From NCBI RefSeq assembly GCF_029873215.1, contig NZ_CP123620.1, forward strand, positions 1,426,001 to 1,490,000: a DNA stretch of 64,000 bases, read 5' to 3'. This document shows, one piece after another, positions 1 through 7,851 of this stretch. Numbering within the stretch: the first letter of the stretch is position 1; each line of letters opens with the position of its first letter. This DNA is from Nocardioides sp. BP30. Lineage in GTDB: Bacteria > Actinomycetota > Actinomycetes > Propionibacteriales > Nocardioidaceae. The translations under genes and the position numbers were made by a program. Below the pieces are notes generated by a model that was not told the DNA's origin, did not search any database, and saw nothing but the letters and a program-made list of their open reading frames with translations.

Positions 1-485
1 CTCGTCGGGGCGCCATACGCCGGGGCCGGGGTGCCGGTCAGCGACGTGCAGCCGGTCGGCTTGGCGGCCGCGAGCCTGGCCGCGCGGTCGGCGGTGACCG
101 GGGGCTCGAAGACCCACGCTCGGGCGGTGCCGCCGGTCGAGGAGGTCCAGGAGCAGCCGTACTCGTCGGCGACGTCCTTCACCTTCGTGCTCAGCTGCAC
201 GGTCTGGCCCGGGTGCCACGACGCCCGCCCGGTGATGCGGCCGCCGAGGGCGGCGGTGACCGTCGCCTCGGGCAGCGCGGAGCAGAAGGCCGCGCGCCGT
301 ACGGTCAGGGCGGTGGTGTCCACCGCGGCGAGCCGGGTGGCGAGGGGATCGGCCGGCGCGTGCTTGGGCGGGGTCGCCCTGACCACACCGATCCCGACGC
401 AGATCGCCGTCACTACCACAGCGAGGAGCGCCTTGAACGGCAAAGATCGGAACGGCGACGGCACGCGGAGACCATAACGGTTCAC
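1..485 (-). CDS. Secreted or membrane-anchored hypothetical protein (C-terminus outside window)
   Basis: The reverse strand reads open from a GTG at 485 past the window edge, about 161 codons. A short basic N-terminus (RYGLR, then PFRSLPFK) is followed by one hydrophobic segment of about 18 residues, then a Thr/Ala/Pro-rich stretch and a region with the pattern [16 protein letters not shown] and a later YGCSW and GCTSL. Two or three cysteines outside the membrane and the 'C..LP...V...LGG' pattern resemble actinobacterial DUF3558-type secreted domains, which is a weak guess. A second GTG at 464 is also possible, but 485 keeps the basic residues in front of the membrane segment. It is divergent from ftsE with only 22 nt between starts. 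Forward open frames across it are antisense shadows. Confidence 0.55.
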   Translation of the reverse strand, partial: MNRYGLRVPSPFRSLPFKALLAVVVTAICVGIGVVRATPPKHAPADPLATRLAAVDTTALTVRRAAFCSALPEATVTAALGGRITGRASWHPGQTVQLSTKVKDVADEYGCSWTSSTGGTARAWVFEPPVTADRAARLAAAKPTGCTSLTGTPAPAYGAPT

Positions 486-507
486 TGCTTCGACTAACCT
501 CGACCGG

Positions 508-1197
508 GTGATTCGCTTCGAGAAGGTCACCAAGACCTATCCCGGCACCGGGAAGCCAGCGCTCGACCAGGTGTCAGTGGACGTGGAGAAGGGCGAGTTC
601 GTCTTCCTCGTCGGTCAGTCGGGCTCGGGCAAGTCGACGGCGCTCCGCCTGATCCTGCGCGAGGCCCGCCCCACCAGCGGCCGGGTGTACGTCGCCGGCA
701 AGGAGATCAACCGCCTGGCGGGCTGGAAGGTGCCGCGGCTGCGCCGTCAGATCGGCACCGTGTTCCAGGACTTCCGCCTGCTGCAGAACAAGACCGTCGC
801 CGAGAACGTCGCGTTCGCGCTGCAGGTGACAGGCCACTCCCGCGACGAGATCACCCAGCGGGTGCCCGACACCCTCGAGCTGGTCGGCCTGGAGGGCAAG
901 GCCGAGCGGATGCCCGACGAGCTCTCCGGCGGTGAGCAGCAGCGGGTCGCGATCGCGCGCGCGTTCGTCAACCGGCCGATGATCCTCATCGCGGACGAGC
1001 CCACCGGCAACCTCGACCCGACCACCAGCGTCGGGATCATGAAGCTGCTCGACCGGATCAACCGCACCGGCACGACGGTGGTGATGGCGACCCACGACGC
1101 CAGCATCGTCGACCAGATGCGCAAGCGTGTCGTGGAGCTCGACGGCGGCCGGGTCATTCGCGACCAGGCGCAGGGCGTCTACGGCTTCCAGCACTGA
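508..1197 (+). CDS. ftsE: Cell division ATP-binding protein FtsE
   Basis: FtsE is the cytoplasmic ATPase of the FtsEX complex, which couples ATP hydrolysis at the division ring to activation of peptidoglycan hydrolases outside the cell. The 229-residue length is typical. Walker A is GQSGSGKST at residues 36-44, the ABC signature LSGGEQQ is at 139-145, and Walker B with catalytic Glu (ILIADEPTG) is near 159-167. A switch His follows in MATHD. The GTG start begins with [13 protein letters not shown], the usual FtsE opening. ftsX follows after 46 nt on the same strand, so the two are very probably co-transcribed. Confidence 0.97.
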   Translation: MIRFEKVTKTYPGTGKPALDQVSVDVEKGEFVFLVGQSGSGKSTALRLILREARPTSGRVYVAGKEINRLAGWKVPRLRRQIGTVFQDFRLLQNKTVAENVAFALQVTGHSRDEITQRVPDTLELVGLEGKAERMPDELSGGEQQRVAIARAFVNRPMILIADEPTGNLDPTTSVGIMKLLDRINRTGTTVVMATHDASIVDQMRKRVVELDGGRVIRDQAQGVYGFQH

Positions 1198-1243
1198 TCC
1201 GTCCCACCCGACTCCTTACCGACTCCCCATCAGAGAGCCGAGC

Positions 1244-2158
1244 ATGCAGCTTCGTTATGTCTTCACCGAGCTCCGCCAGGGCCTGCGTCGCAACCTGTCG
1301 ATGCACCTCGCCGTGGTGCTCACCCTCCTCGTCTCGCTGACCCTCGTCGGCGTCGGCGTCCTCCTCCACCAGGAGGCCGACAAGACCGCCAAGCAGTGGG
1401 GCAGCCAGCTCCAGATCACGGTCTTCCTCTGCAACGGCACCACCGACACCTCGCCCTCCTGCGTCGGGGCGGTGACCGACGCGCAGAAGCAGGCGATCGA
1501 GAAGGTGCTCCACGAGAACAAGGACATCGACTCCTTCCGGCTGGAGAGCCAGCAGGAGGCCTACGACCGCATCCAGCACCTGAACGTGCCGGCGAGCAGC
1601 TTCAAGGGCCCCGACCCGGCGATCAAGGTCTCGGACATGCCGGAGTCCTACTGGATCACCATGAAGGACCCGCACCAGGCGGCCTCGATCAAGGAGTCGG
1701 TCCAGGGTCTCGACGGGGTCGAGAGCGTGCAGGACCTGCACAATCTGATGGGCAAGATCCTCGGCACCATCGACGGGCTGCGCAACGGTGCGATCGTGGC
1801 GGCCGTGCTGCTCGTGGTCGCCGCGCTGCTGATGGTCGCCAACACGATCCGACTGGCGGCGTTCGCCCGCCGGCGCGAGATCGCGATCATGCGGCTCGTC
1901 GGCGCCTCGACGCTCTACATCGCGCTGCCGTTCCTGCTCGAGGCACTGGTGACGGCGGTGGTCGGCGTGGTGCTCGCAGGAGGGGCGTTGGCAGCGGTGA
2001 TGCAGTTCGGCGTCAACGACCGGCTGGCGAAGGTGAAGTTCGACGCGTGGATCGGCTGGCACGACTACTGGGTCGCCGCCGCCGTGATAGCGGTGCTCGG
2101 CGTCGCGCTCACGCTGCTGCCGACACTCCTACTGACCCGCAAATACCTCAAAGTCTGA
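1244..2158 (+). CDS. ftsX: Cell division permease-like protein FtsX
   Basis: FtsX is the membrane partner of FtsE and relays ATPase-driven movement to an extracellular hydrolase. The 304-residue protein begins MQLRYVFTELRQGLRRN and has one membrane helix near residues 20-45, a large external domain of about 120 residues, then three more helices, with RLAAFARRREIAIMRLVGAS between helices 2 and 3 as in the FtsX/MacB permease fold. Two cysteines in the external loop (CNGTTDTSPSC) could form a disulfide. The ATG at 1244 was chosen because it gives the family's N-terminus; the reading frame stays open further upstream but overlaps ftsE. The next gene encodes an M23 hydrolase, a plausible target of the complex. 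Confidence 0.96.
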   Translation: MQLRYVFTELRQGLRRNLSMHLAVVLTLLVSLTLVGVGVLLHQEADKTAKQWGSQLQITVFLCNGTTDTSPSCVGAVTDAQKQAIEKVLHENKDIDSFRLESQQEAYDRIQHLNVPASSFKGPDPAIKVSDMPESYWITMKDPHQAASIKESVQGLDGVESVQDLHNLMGKILGTIDGLRNGAIVAAVLLVVAALLMVANTIRLAAFARRREIAIMRLVGASTLYIALPFLLEALVTAVVGVVLAGGALAAVMQFGVNDRLAKVKFDAWIGWHDYWVAAAVIAVLGVALTLLPTLLLTRKYLKV

Positions 2159-2216
2159 TCCGGGTCCCGTACGGTCGAGGCGTTCACTTCCCCGAACGAC
2201 TCGTAAGGCAGAACCG

Positions 2217-3488
2217 GTGCGCACCTTCCCCCGTACCGTCCGCCGACGCGTGCTTGCAGCCACCATCGCTGCGACCGCCGTCGGTGGGCTGACCGTCCCC
2301 GTCGCCTACGCCAGCGATCACCACCAGCAGCTGAAGCAGCAGCAGAAGCAGGCCCAGCAGCACGTCGCCACGGTCCAGAACGACCTGGACGACTCCAGTG
2401 CCGCGCTGCAGAAGGCCGCCACGCAGCTGGCCGACGCCAAGGCTCAACTGGTCAAGGCGCAGGCGCACCTCGCCGACGTCAACACCCAGCTCGGCGCCGC
2501 CCAGCAGGTCGAGGCGCAGGCCCAGGCGGCGCTCACCCAGGCCCAGACCGCGCTCGCCCAGGCGACCGACGCCCTCGATGCCGGCCAGCAGGCAGTGGAC
2601 GCGCAGCGTGACGAGGTCAAGCGCACCGTGCTCTCGACGTACACCGCCGGTGACCCGGGCCTGCTCGAGGTGGGGCAGCTGCTCGATGCGACCTCGCCCT
2701 CCGACATCGTCCGGCAGCTGTCCTACGGCCAGGTCGTCTCCACGGCCGAGACCAACTCCTACAAGGCCCTGCAATCGGCCGAGGTCGTGCTCAAGGTCAA
2801 GCAGCAGAACCTCGCTGCTGCCAAGGAGAAGGTCGCCGACCAGGAGCAGGTCGCCGCGCAGCACCTCACCGAGGTGCAGGACCTGCAGCAGCAGGCCAGC
2901 GCCGCCGCGTCCTCCGTCGCCAGCCTGGTCGCCCGGGCCGCTGCCGCCAAGGCTGCCGCTCGGCAGACGAAGAAGGACGACGAGAAGCAGCTCCAGCAGG
3001 CCAAGGCCCAGGAGCAGAAGATCACCCAGCAGATCCTCGCCGCGTCCAAGCACGGCGCGAAGCGGCACGTCTCCTCGACCAGCGGGATGTTCCAGAAGCC
3101 GGTCGCCAACACCTACATCACCTCGCCGTACGGCTGGCGGATCCACCCGATCTACCACTACTGGGGCCTGCACGACGGCGACGACTTCCACGCCCCCTGC
3201 GGCACACACGAGGTGGCGGTCGGCACCGGCAGGGTCGTCTCGGAGTACTACTCCAGCGTCTGGGGCAACCGGCTCTACCTCGACCTGGGCACCATCAATG
3301 GCGACCAGTACACCGCCATCTACAACCACATCGAGGATGGCGAGTACAAGGCGAAGGTCGGCCAGGTCGTCGGGCAGGGCCAGACGATCGCCCTGGCGGG
3401 CACCACCGGTTGGTCCACGGCGTGCCACCTGCACTTCACGATCATGCGCAACGGCACCGCGATCGACCCGATGTCGGTCCTGGGCTGA
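2217..3488 (+). CDS. Secreted coiled-coil M23 family peptidoglycan endopeptidase
   Basis: The 423-residue protein has a signal peptide (about 1-32, ending PVAYAS), a long Ala/Gln-rich coiled coil from about 35 to 275, and a LytM/M23 zinc peptidase domain from about 295 to the end. Zinc ligands are visible as H319 and D323 in GLHDGDDFHAP and as H404-L-H406 near the C-terminus, so it should be catalytically active. Cys328 and Cys403 flank the active site and may pair. The design (coiled coil plus LytM) matches EnvC/PcsB-type proteins controlled by FtsEX, and it lies 58 nt after ftsX. I infer that it cleaves peptide cross-links during cell separation. The GTG start places the positively charged signal sequence at the N-terminus. 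Confidence 0.9.
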   Translation: MRTFPRTVRRRVLAATIAATAVGGLTVPVAYASDHHQQLKQQQKQAQQHVATVQNDLDDSSAALQKAATQLADAKAQLVKAQAHLADVNTQLGAAQQVEAQAQAALTQAQTALAQATDALDAGQQAVDAQRDEVKRTVLSTYTAGDPGLLEVGQLLDATSPSDIVRQLSYGQVVSTAETNSYKALQSAEVVLKVKQQNLAAAKEKVADQEQVAAQHLTEVQDLQQQASAAASSVASLVARAAAAKAAARQTKKDDEKQLQQAKAQEQKITQQILAASKHGAKRHVSSTSGMFQKPVANTYITSPYGWRIHPIYHYWGLHDGDDFHAPCGTHEVAVGTGRVVSEYYSSVWGNRLYLDLGTINGDQYTAIYNHIEDGEYKAKVGQVVGQGQTIALAGTTGWSTACHLHFTIMRNGTAIDPMSVLG

Positions 3489-3504
3489 GCCGGGCGACGC
3501 CGCG

Positions 3505-4263
3505 GTGAGCGTTCGCGTCGAGCGGTCCGGTCCGGTCACGACGGTCGTCCTGGACAGGCCGGCGGCGCGCAACGCCGTCGACCGGCCGACCGCTGAGGCG
3601 CTCGCGCAGGCCTTCCGTGCCTTCGACGCCGACGAGTCGGCCGCTGTCGCCGTCCTGGTCGGCGCCGGCGGCACGTTCTGCGCCGGGGCCGACCTCAAGG
3701 CGGTCGGTACGCCGCGGCAGAACCGCGTCGACCCCGGCGGCGACGCTCCGATGGGCCTCTCCCGCCTGGAGCTGAGCAAGCCGGTGATCGCCGCCATCGA
3801 GGGGCACGCCGTCGCGGGCGGCCTGGAGCTGGCGATCTGGTGCGATCTGCGCGTCGCCGCCGAGGATGCTGTGCTCGGGGTGTTCTGCCGGCGCTTCGGC
3901 GTACCGCTGATCGACGGCGGCACCGTTCGGCTCCCGGCATTGATCGGCACCTCGAGGGCGATGGACCTGATCCTGACGGGCCGCGCTGTCGGCGCCGACG
4001 AGGCCCAGGCGATGGGACTGGTGAACCGGGTCGTCGCGCCGGGCACCGCCCGCGAGACGGCCGAGGCGCTGGCGACCGAGCTGGCCGCGCTGCCCCAGAC
4101 CTGCCTGCGCAACGACCGTCGCTCGGTGCTGCACGCCGAGGGGCGCACCACCGCGGAGGCGATGTCCTTCGAGTTCGCGGTCGGTCTCGAGTCGCTGTCG
4201 GCCGACGGGGTCGGGGGAGCGGCAAGGTTCGTCGGCGGCGCCGGGCGGCACGGCGGTTCATAA
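3505..4263 (+). CDS. Crotonase family protein (enoyl-CoA hydratase/isomerase-like)
   Basis: The 252-residue protein has the crotonase fold pattern: an oxyanion-hole segment GTFCAGADLKAV, then IEGHAVAGGLELAIWCDLRVA. The first catalytic Glu of enoyl-CoA hydratase is present in LELAIWCD, but the segment that normally holds the second Glu (PEI..G) reads FGVPLIDGGTVRLP, so that acid is missing or replaced. Simple hydratase activity is therefore uncertain; isomerase, hydrolase or another CoA-ester reaction is possible. It starts 14 nt after the M23 gene (GTG) and is followed by smpB after 30 nt, so it may be part of the ftsEX transcript without sharing its role. Confidence 0.85.
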   Translation: MSVRVERSGPVTTVVLDRPAARNAVDRPTAEALAQAFRAFDADESAAVAVLVGAGGTFCAGADLKAVGTPRQNRVDPGGDAPMGLSRLELSKPVIAAIEGHAVAGGLELAIWCDLRVAAEDAVLGVFCRRFGVPLIDGGTVRLPALIGTSRAMDLILTGRAVGADEAQAMGLVNRVVAPGTARETAEALATELAALPQTCLRNDRRSVLHAEGRTTAEAMSFEFAVGLESLSADGVGGAARFVGGAGRHGGS

Positions 4264-4293
4264 CCTCTTGCCCGGCTTTGGGATGATGGTGGG

Positions 4294-4773
4294 ATGCCGA
4301 AGGAGCAGGGCCGCAAGCTGATCGCGCAGAACAAGAAGGCGCGACACGACTACCACCTCGAGGACACCTTCGAGGCGGGACTCGTGCTTCAGGGCACCGA
4401 GGTGAAGTCGCTGCGCGAGGGACGCGCGTCGCTGGTCGACGGCTTCGTCGACATCGACGGCGGCGAGGCGTGGCTGCACGCCGTCTACATCCCCGAGTAC
4501 CTCAACGGCTCCTGGACGAACCATGCGGCGCGCCGCAAGCGCAAGCTGCTCCTGCACCGCACCGAGATCGAGAAGATCGAGCGCCGGGTCTCCGAGCGAG
4601 GCCTGACGATCGTGCCGCTCTCGCTGTACTTCACCGACGGCCGCGCCAAGATCGAGATCGCGCTCGCGAAGGGCAAGAAGTCCTGGGACAAGCGGCAGTC
4701 CATCGCCGAGCGGACCGCCAACCGGGAGAAGGAGCAGGCGCTCGGCCGCCACCTCAAGGGCATCCGGGACTGA
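4294..4773 (+). CDS. smpB: SsrA-binding protein SmpB
   Basis: SmpB binds the tRNA-like domain of tmRNA and places it in stalled ribosomes for trans-translation. The 159-residue protein contains the family landmarks: [29 protein letters not shown] near the N-terminus, RKRKLLLH in the middle, and the basic tail [22 protein letters not shown] that inserts into the decoding site. The ATG at 4294 is preceded by GGGATGATGGTGGG, only a modest ribosome-binding site. Its RNA partner ssrA is encoded 1.4 kb downstream on the same strand, a common actinobacterial arrangement. Confidence 0.98.
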   Translation: MPKEQGRKLIAQNKKARHDYHLEDTFEAGLVLQGTEVKSLREGRASLVDGFVDIDGGEAWLHAVYIPEYLNGSWTNHAARRKRKLLLHRTEIEKIERRVSERGLTIVPLSLYFTDGRAKIEIALAKGKKSWDKRQSIAERTANREKEQALGRHLKGIRD

Positions 4774-4777
4774 CCCC

Positions 4778-5191
4778 GTGCCGAGGCGTTCGCAGGACTG
4801 GGTGCTGTCCCGGTTCGCGGCAGCCAAGGTCGCGCGCCTGGCCACCGTCTCCTCCACGGGCGAGCCGCACCTGGTGCCGATCGTCTTCGCCGCCGTCGGC
4901 TCCACGATCCTCACCGCCGTCGACCACAAGCCGAAGTCCACGACCCGGCTGCGCCGGCTCGCCAACATCGAGGCCTCGCCCGCCGTCTCGCTCCTCGTCG
5001 ACGAGTACGCCGAGGACTGGTCCCAGCTGTGGTGGGCCAGGGCCGACGGCCTCGCCACGGTGGTCGCCGTCGCGCCGGAGCACCTCCTCGAGGCCCTCGT
5101 GACGCGCTATGACCAGTACGCCGGCAACGCGCCCGCCGGCCCGTTCGTCGTCGTCGAGGTAGCCCGGTGGAGCGGCTGGTCGGCCATCTGA
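4778..5191 (+). CDS. PPOX-class (F420- or flavin-binding split-barrel) oxidoreductase
   Basis: The 137-residue protein starts from a GTG five bases after smpB stops and opens with a helix, then ARLATVSSTGEPHLVPIVFA, the usual first strands of the pyridoxamine-phosphate-oxidase-like split barrel. DHKPKSTTRLRRLANI and VSLLVDEYAEDWSQLWWARADG follow, as in the small actinobacterial PPOX family generally assigned to F420-dependent enzymes (TIGR03668-like). The fold is a confident call. The cofactor and the substrate cannot be read from sequence. It probably shares a transcript with smpB. Confidence 0.8.
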   Translation: MPRRSQDWVLSRFAAAKVARLATVSSTGEPHLVPIVFAAVGSTILTAVDHKPKSTTRLRRLANIEASPAVSLLVDEYAEDWSQLWWARADGLATVVAVAPEHLLEALVTRYDQYAGNAPAGPFVVVEVARWSGWSAI

Positions 5192-5255
5192 GGTCCGATC
5201 GCGTCCGATGAGGGTCTCCTCCGCCGCGGGCGGGGGAGCGGGGCATGATGTCGGG

Positions 5256-6179
5256 GTGTCCGAAGTTGAGCTCGCCCGTGATGCCGACGGGGTCACCGCC
5301 TGGTGGCGCCGCCACGGTCTGCCCGGGCTGTTCGACGTACACGTGCACTTCATGGCGCCGCCGGTCCAGCGCGCGGTGTGGGCGGCGTTCGACAGTGCCG
5401 GCCCGAAGATCGGGCGCTCCTGGCCGATCCGCTACCGGCTCGGCGACGAGGAGCGGGTGGACCTGCTGCGCGCGATGGGCGTACGCCGGTTCTCGGCGCT
5501 GTCCTACGCGCACAAGCCGGGCGTCGCGGAGTTCCTCAACGGGTGGGCACACGACTTCGCCACGCGGGTGCCGGAGTCGCTGTGGTCGGCCACGCTGTAT
5601 CCCGAGGAGTCGGCGCCCGGCTACGTCGGCGACCTCCTCGCCGCCGGCGTCGAGATCTTCAAGGTGCACGTCCAGGTCGGCGACTTCCACCTGCACGACC
5701 CGCTGCTCGACCCGGTCTGGGGCCTGCTCGAGGACGCCGGTACGCCGGTGGTGATCCACGTCGGCTCGGGTCCCGTCGGCAACGCCTTCACCGGGCCTGA
5801 GCCGCTGCGGCGCGTGCTGGCGCGACATCCACGGCTGCGGGTGGTCGTCGCACACCTGGGTGCGCCGGAGTACGCGGAGTTCCTGGCGCTGGCCGAGCGC
5901 TACGGCGAGGTTCGGCTCGACACCACGATGGTGTTCACCGACTTCTTCGACGAGGCCACCGCGGCGTACCCCGCGGAGCTGCTGCCGCGGCTGCGTGACC
6001 TCGGCGACCGGGTGCTGCTCGGCAGCGACTTCCCCTCGATCCCGTACCCCTACCTGCACCAGCTCGACGCCCTGGAGCGACTGGACCTCGGGGAACAATG
6101 GCTGCGCGCCGTGTGTTGGGACAACGGTGCGAGGCTGTTCGGGGAAACCCGCTCGGCGGCGGCACCGGCCGGTCGGTAG
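5256..6179 (+). CDS. Amidohydrolase family (TIM-barrel) metal-dependent hydrolase
   Basis: From the GTG at 5256 the protein is 307 residues. It shows the amidohydrolase-2 layout: a metal-binding HVH (H29 and H31 in FDVHVHF), a central His in VVIHVG, another in VVVAHLGAPEYAEFL, and a terminal catalytic Asp in LLGSDFPS. Members of this family carry out hydrolysis or decarboxylation of aromatic or cyclic acids in the cytoplasm; the substrate is unknown. The frame is open upstream to 5208, but the residues there (SSAAGGGAG) look non-coding. The gene ends 21 nt before the mature tmRNA, so the ssrA promoter probably lies inside its 3' end. Confidence 0.8.
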   Translation: MSEVELARDADGVTAWWRRHGLPGLFDVHVHFMAPPVQRAVWAAFDSAGPKIGRSWPIRYRLGDEERVDLLRAMGVRRFSALSYAHKPGVAEFLNGWAHDFATRVPESLWSATLYPEESAPGYVGDLLAAGVEIFKVHVQVGDFHLHDPLLDPVWGLLEDAGTPVVIHVGSGPVGNAFTGPEPLRRVLARHPRLRVVVAHLGAPEYAEFLALAERYGEVRLDTTMVFTDFFDEATAAYPAELLPRLRDLGDRVLLGSDFPSIPYPYLHQLDALERLDLGEQWLRAVCWDNGARLFGETRSAAAPAGR

Positions 6180-6200
6180 ACTGGTCGACACAACTCAAGA

Positions 6201-6571
6201 GGGGCTGATCGGTTTCGACTTGGGACGTTAGTTCCAGGGGAAGCGGGTCGAGAAGCCAGCGTCATCTCGTAAACGATCGCTGGAAACATATAACTGCCAA
6301 CTCCAAGCGCAGTTCCTTCGCTCTCGCCGCCTGACGCGGTGATCGAAGCGTCTGACCGGGTATCCGTCTTCGGCCCGGATCCAGGCGTCGACTAGAAGAC
6401 TCACCTTGCGTGCTGCGTCAGCGGGCCGCTAGGGACATCTAGCTGACTGAGCCTGTCGGTGACGTGTCTGTGCGAGCACCGGGGCTGAGAAAAGCGACAG
6501 CGCAGACTGCACCCGGAGAAGACCTGGTTCGACGCTCGAGGACGCGGGTTCGATTCCCGCCAGCTCCACCA
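6201..6571 (+). ncRNA. ssrA: Transfer-messenger RNA (tmRNA, SsrA)
   Basis: The 5' end GGGGCTGATCGGTTTCGAC and the 3' end GGTTCGATTCCCGCCAGCTCCACCA form the tRNA-like domain, with GGGGCTG pairing to CAGCTCC (one G-U). The tag reading frame starts at GCC in 6296-6298 and stops at TGA 6332-6334, giving the peptide ANSKRSSFALAA, whose ALAA end is recognised by ClpXP. The CCA end is encoded. About 371 nt is a normal bacterial length. It works with SmpB from 4294-4773, and ClpX and ClpP are also encoded in this window. Confidence 0.97.
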
Positions 6572-6577
6572 GGGCAT

Positions 6578-6593
6578 GTTCCCAAAAGGGAAC
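6578..6593 (+). repeat. Short perfect hairpin just after ssrA
   Basis: GTTCCC, an AAAA loop and GGGAAC form a perfect 6-bp hairpin seven bases after the CCA end of tmRNA. It may protect or mark the precursor 3' end for processing. GTTCCC recurs at 6601-6606. Confidence 0.5.
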
Positions 6594-6623
6594 CGCCACT
6601 GTTCCCGAAAGCCTCTTGAGACG

Positions 6624-6658
6624 AAGGCCCAGGCACCAGATCTGGTGCCCGGGCCTTT
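6624..6658 (+). terminator. Strong hairpin, probable ssrA terminator
   Basis: A palindrome centred between 6640 and 6641 has 17-base arms with a single A/C mismatch at 6631/6650, inner part GGCACCAGATCTGGTGCC. It is followed by TTTGCATG, a weak T-run, which is usual for actinobacterial terminators. Its place 52 nt after tmRNA makes it the likely end of the ssrA transcript. Confidence 0.7.
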
Positions 6659-7206
6659 GCATGCCTACTCCGCCGTTCGTGCCACCAGCGAAGTCGATTG
6701 GTATGCCGCGGGGTGCTTTCCTTCCCTGCCCGCTGGACGGCAGATGCACCCTTCAGCCCCGCCCGTTGTCCAGTGGGGCTAGAGGGTGGTGCGCGCGTGT
6801 CTTCCGACGGAGTGTGAACCTGTCAGCGGCGCGGGACCGGGTCAGGGACCGACTGGAGCGCGCGGTCGCTCCCGGTGGGCGCCGACCCGGCCGCGGCGGC
6901 CGTTGGGGCAACCCGTCGCGCACAGGAGTCGTATGTGCCAGCGGACCGTTTCGACGATGGGGTACGGCTACGCTCCGGAGGGGCCCATCGTTGCCGTAGC
7001 CGGCGGCCGACAAGTCGTGTGTCAGATCTGGTGAGCCGTTGGCAGTGATCTCGCGTCAGCACGACAACCAGCACGGCATCGACGTGGCCGGCTATCGGTC
7101 ATGGGCGGGTCGCAGCGACGAGGAAGATCCGTGAGCTCCTTGGACACGAGCGGCGTTGTCGTACATGTACAGGTTGTGAGCAAACAACTACTCCGAGGAG
7201 AGCTGC
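6659..7206. other. Gene-poor interval after ssrA
   Basis: No convincing coding sequence is visible. The forward and reverse open frames here are Arg/Pro-rich, lack ribosome-binding sites and overlap one another. An inverted repeat CGGCTACG (6965-6972) and CGTAGCCG (6995-7002) encloses the self-complementary CTCCGGAG. A 10-bp palindrome GTACATGTAC lies at 7161-7170, 37 nt before the next gene, where an operator or promoter would sit. A good ribosome-binding site GAGGAGAG is at 7195-7202. I searched by eye for a duplicate of the ssrA 3' end (an att scar) and saw none. Confidence 0.5.
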
Positions 7207-7851
7207 ATGGACGCTGACCTCGACACAAGACTGGACGAGCTGATCGGGACCTCGTCGCCGCTGAGCGCCCACCGCACTCCTGAGCTGGATGCGCTCCTGG
7301 ATGAGCTGGTGGCTTCCGCGACGCCCGCCTCGTCGGCCGCATTCAAACCCGGCAGCCGCGAGCGACGCCGCCGCATCGGCCTCGTGGCAGCGAGCGTTGT
7401 GGCTATCGCCGGCGTCGGCATCGGAGGCGCTGCCGCGTCGGGGATCCTGAGCCCGTCGCCATCGACGTCATCGTGGTTCACAGAGGACGGCGTGGTTCAC
7501 CTTCCGATCGTCCTATCACCGACGAAGACCTGTCAGGTCACCTTCGCTCCGGTTCCTCGCGAGGCCTCTGCGACCTCGCTCGACAAGTGGGACCAGACGT
7601 TGTCGGCGGCGCACACGTTCATGAAGAGTGTCGACGCAGAGGAGCTCTCGGTGCCTGCGGCTGTCACTGCGTATCGCGCCTCGGTTCCGACTGAGCAGCT
7701 TGAGGGCCAGAGCGCGGCGACAGTCAGCATCACTGCGGTCGGCGCTGAGCTTGCGGGCCGGATGCAAGCAGCCCTGACGGCACAGGGACTACCGGCGGAC
7801 GCCATCTCGGTTGCAACGTTCTCGAAGTGCGGAAGCAACGACAGTGAGTGA
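7207..7851 (+). CDS. Single-pass membrane protein, possible anti-sigma factor
   Basis: The 214-residue protein has an acidic cytoplasmic region (1-50; MDADLDTRLDELIG, then PELDALLDELVAS), a basic stop KPGSRERRRR, one membrane helix at about 57-80, and an outside domain with two cysteines (C109 and C208) that could form a disulfide. Its end overlaps the start of an ECF sigma factor gene by 8 nt, so translation is probably coupled. I infer an anti-sigma or sensor role from that overlap and the topology. No zinc-binding HxxxCxxC anti-sigma motif is present, and I do not recognise the outer domain. Third positions are richer in A/T than in the flanking genes. Confidence 0.65.
   Translation: MDADLDTRLDELIGTSSPLSAHRTPELDALLDELVASATPASSAAFKPGSRERRRRIGLVAASVVAIAGVGIGGAAASGILSPSPSTSSWFTEDGVVHLPIVLSPTKTCQVTFAPVPREASATSLDKWDQTLSAAHTFMKSVDAEELSVPAAVTAYRASVPTEQLEGQSAATVSITAVGAELAGRMQAALTAQGLPADAISVATFSKCGSNDSE

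Noticed and set aside
31..477. Two forward open frames at the left edge
   Set aside because: The reverse frame from 485 has a membrane segment, conserved-looking cysteines and a proper start. The forward frames are Arg/Ala-rich and lack ribosome-binding sites.
2184..4334. 716-codon open frame on the reverse strand across the M23 and crotonase genes
   Set aside because: It is antisense to two well-supported genes, has Arg/Gly/Leu low-complexity composition and no domain. High GC removes stops on the opposite strand.
6201..6571. Integrative element using the ssrA 3' end as attachment site
   Set aside because: No integrase gene and no duplicate of the tmRNA 3' end are visible in the window. 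The lower GC of the next genes keeps the idea open but gives no proof.
6616..6999. Possible small genes between ssrA and 7207
   Set aside because: The frames are Pro/Arg/Cys-rich, overlap one another on both strands, include the terminator hairpin and lack ribosome-binding sites.
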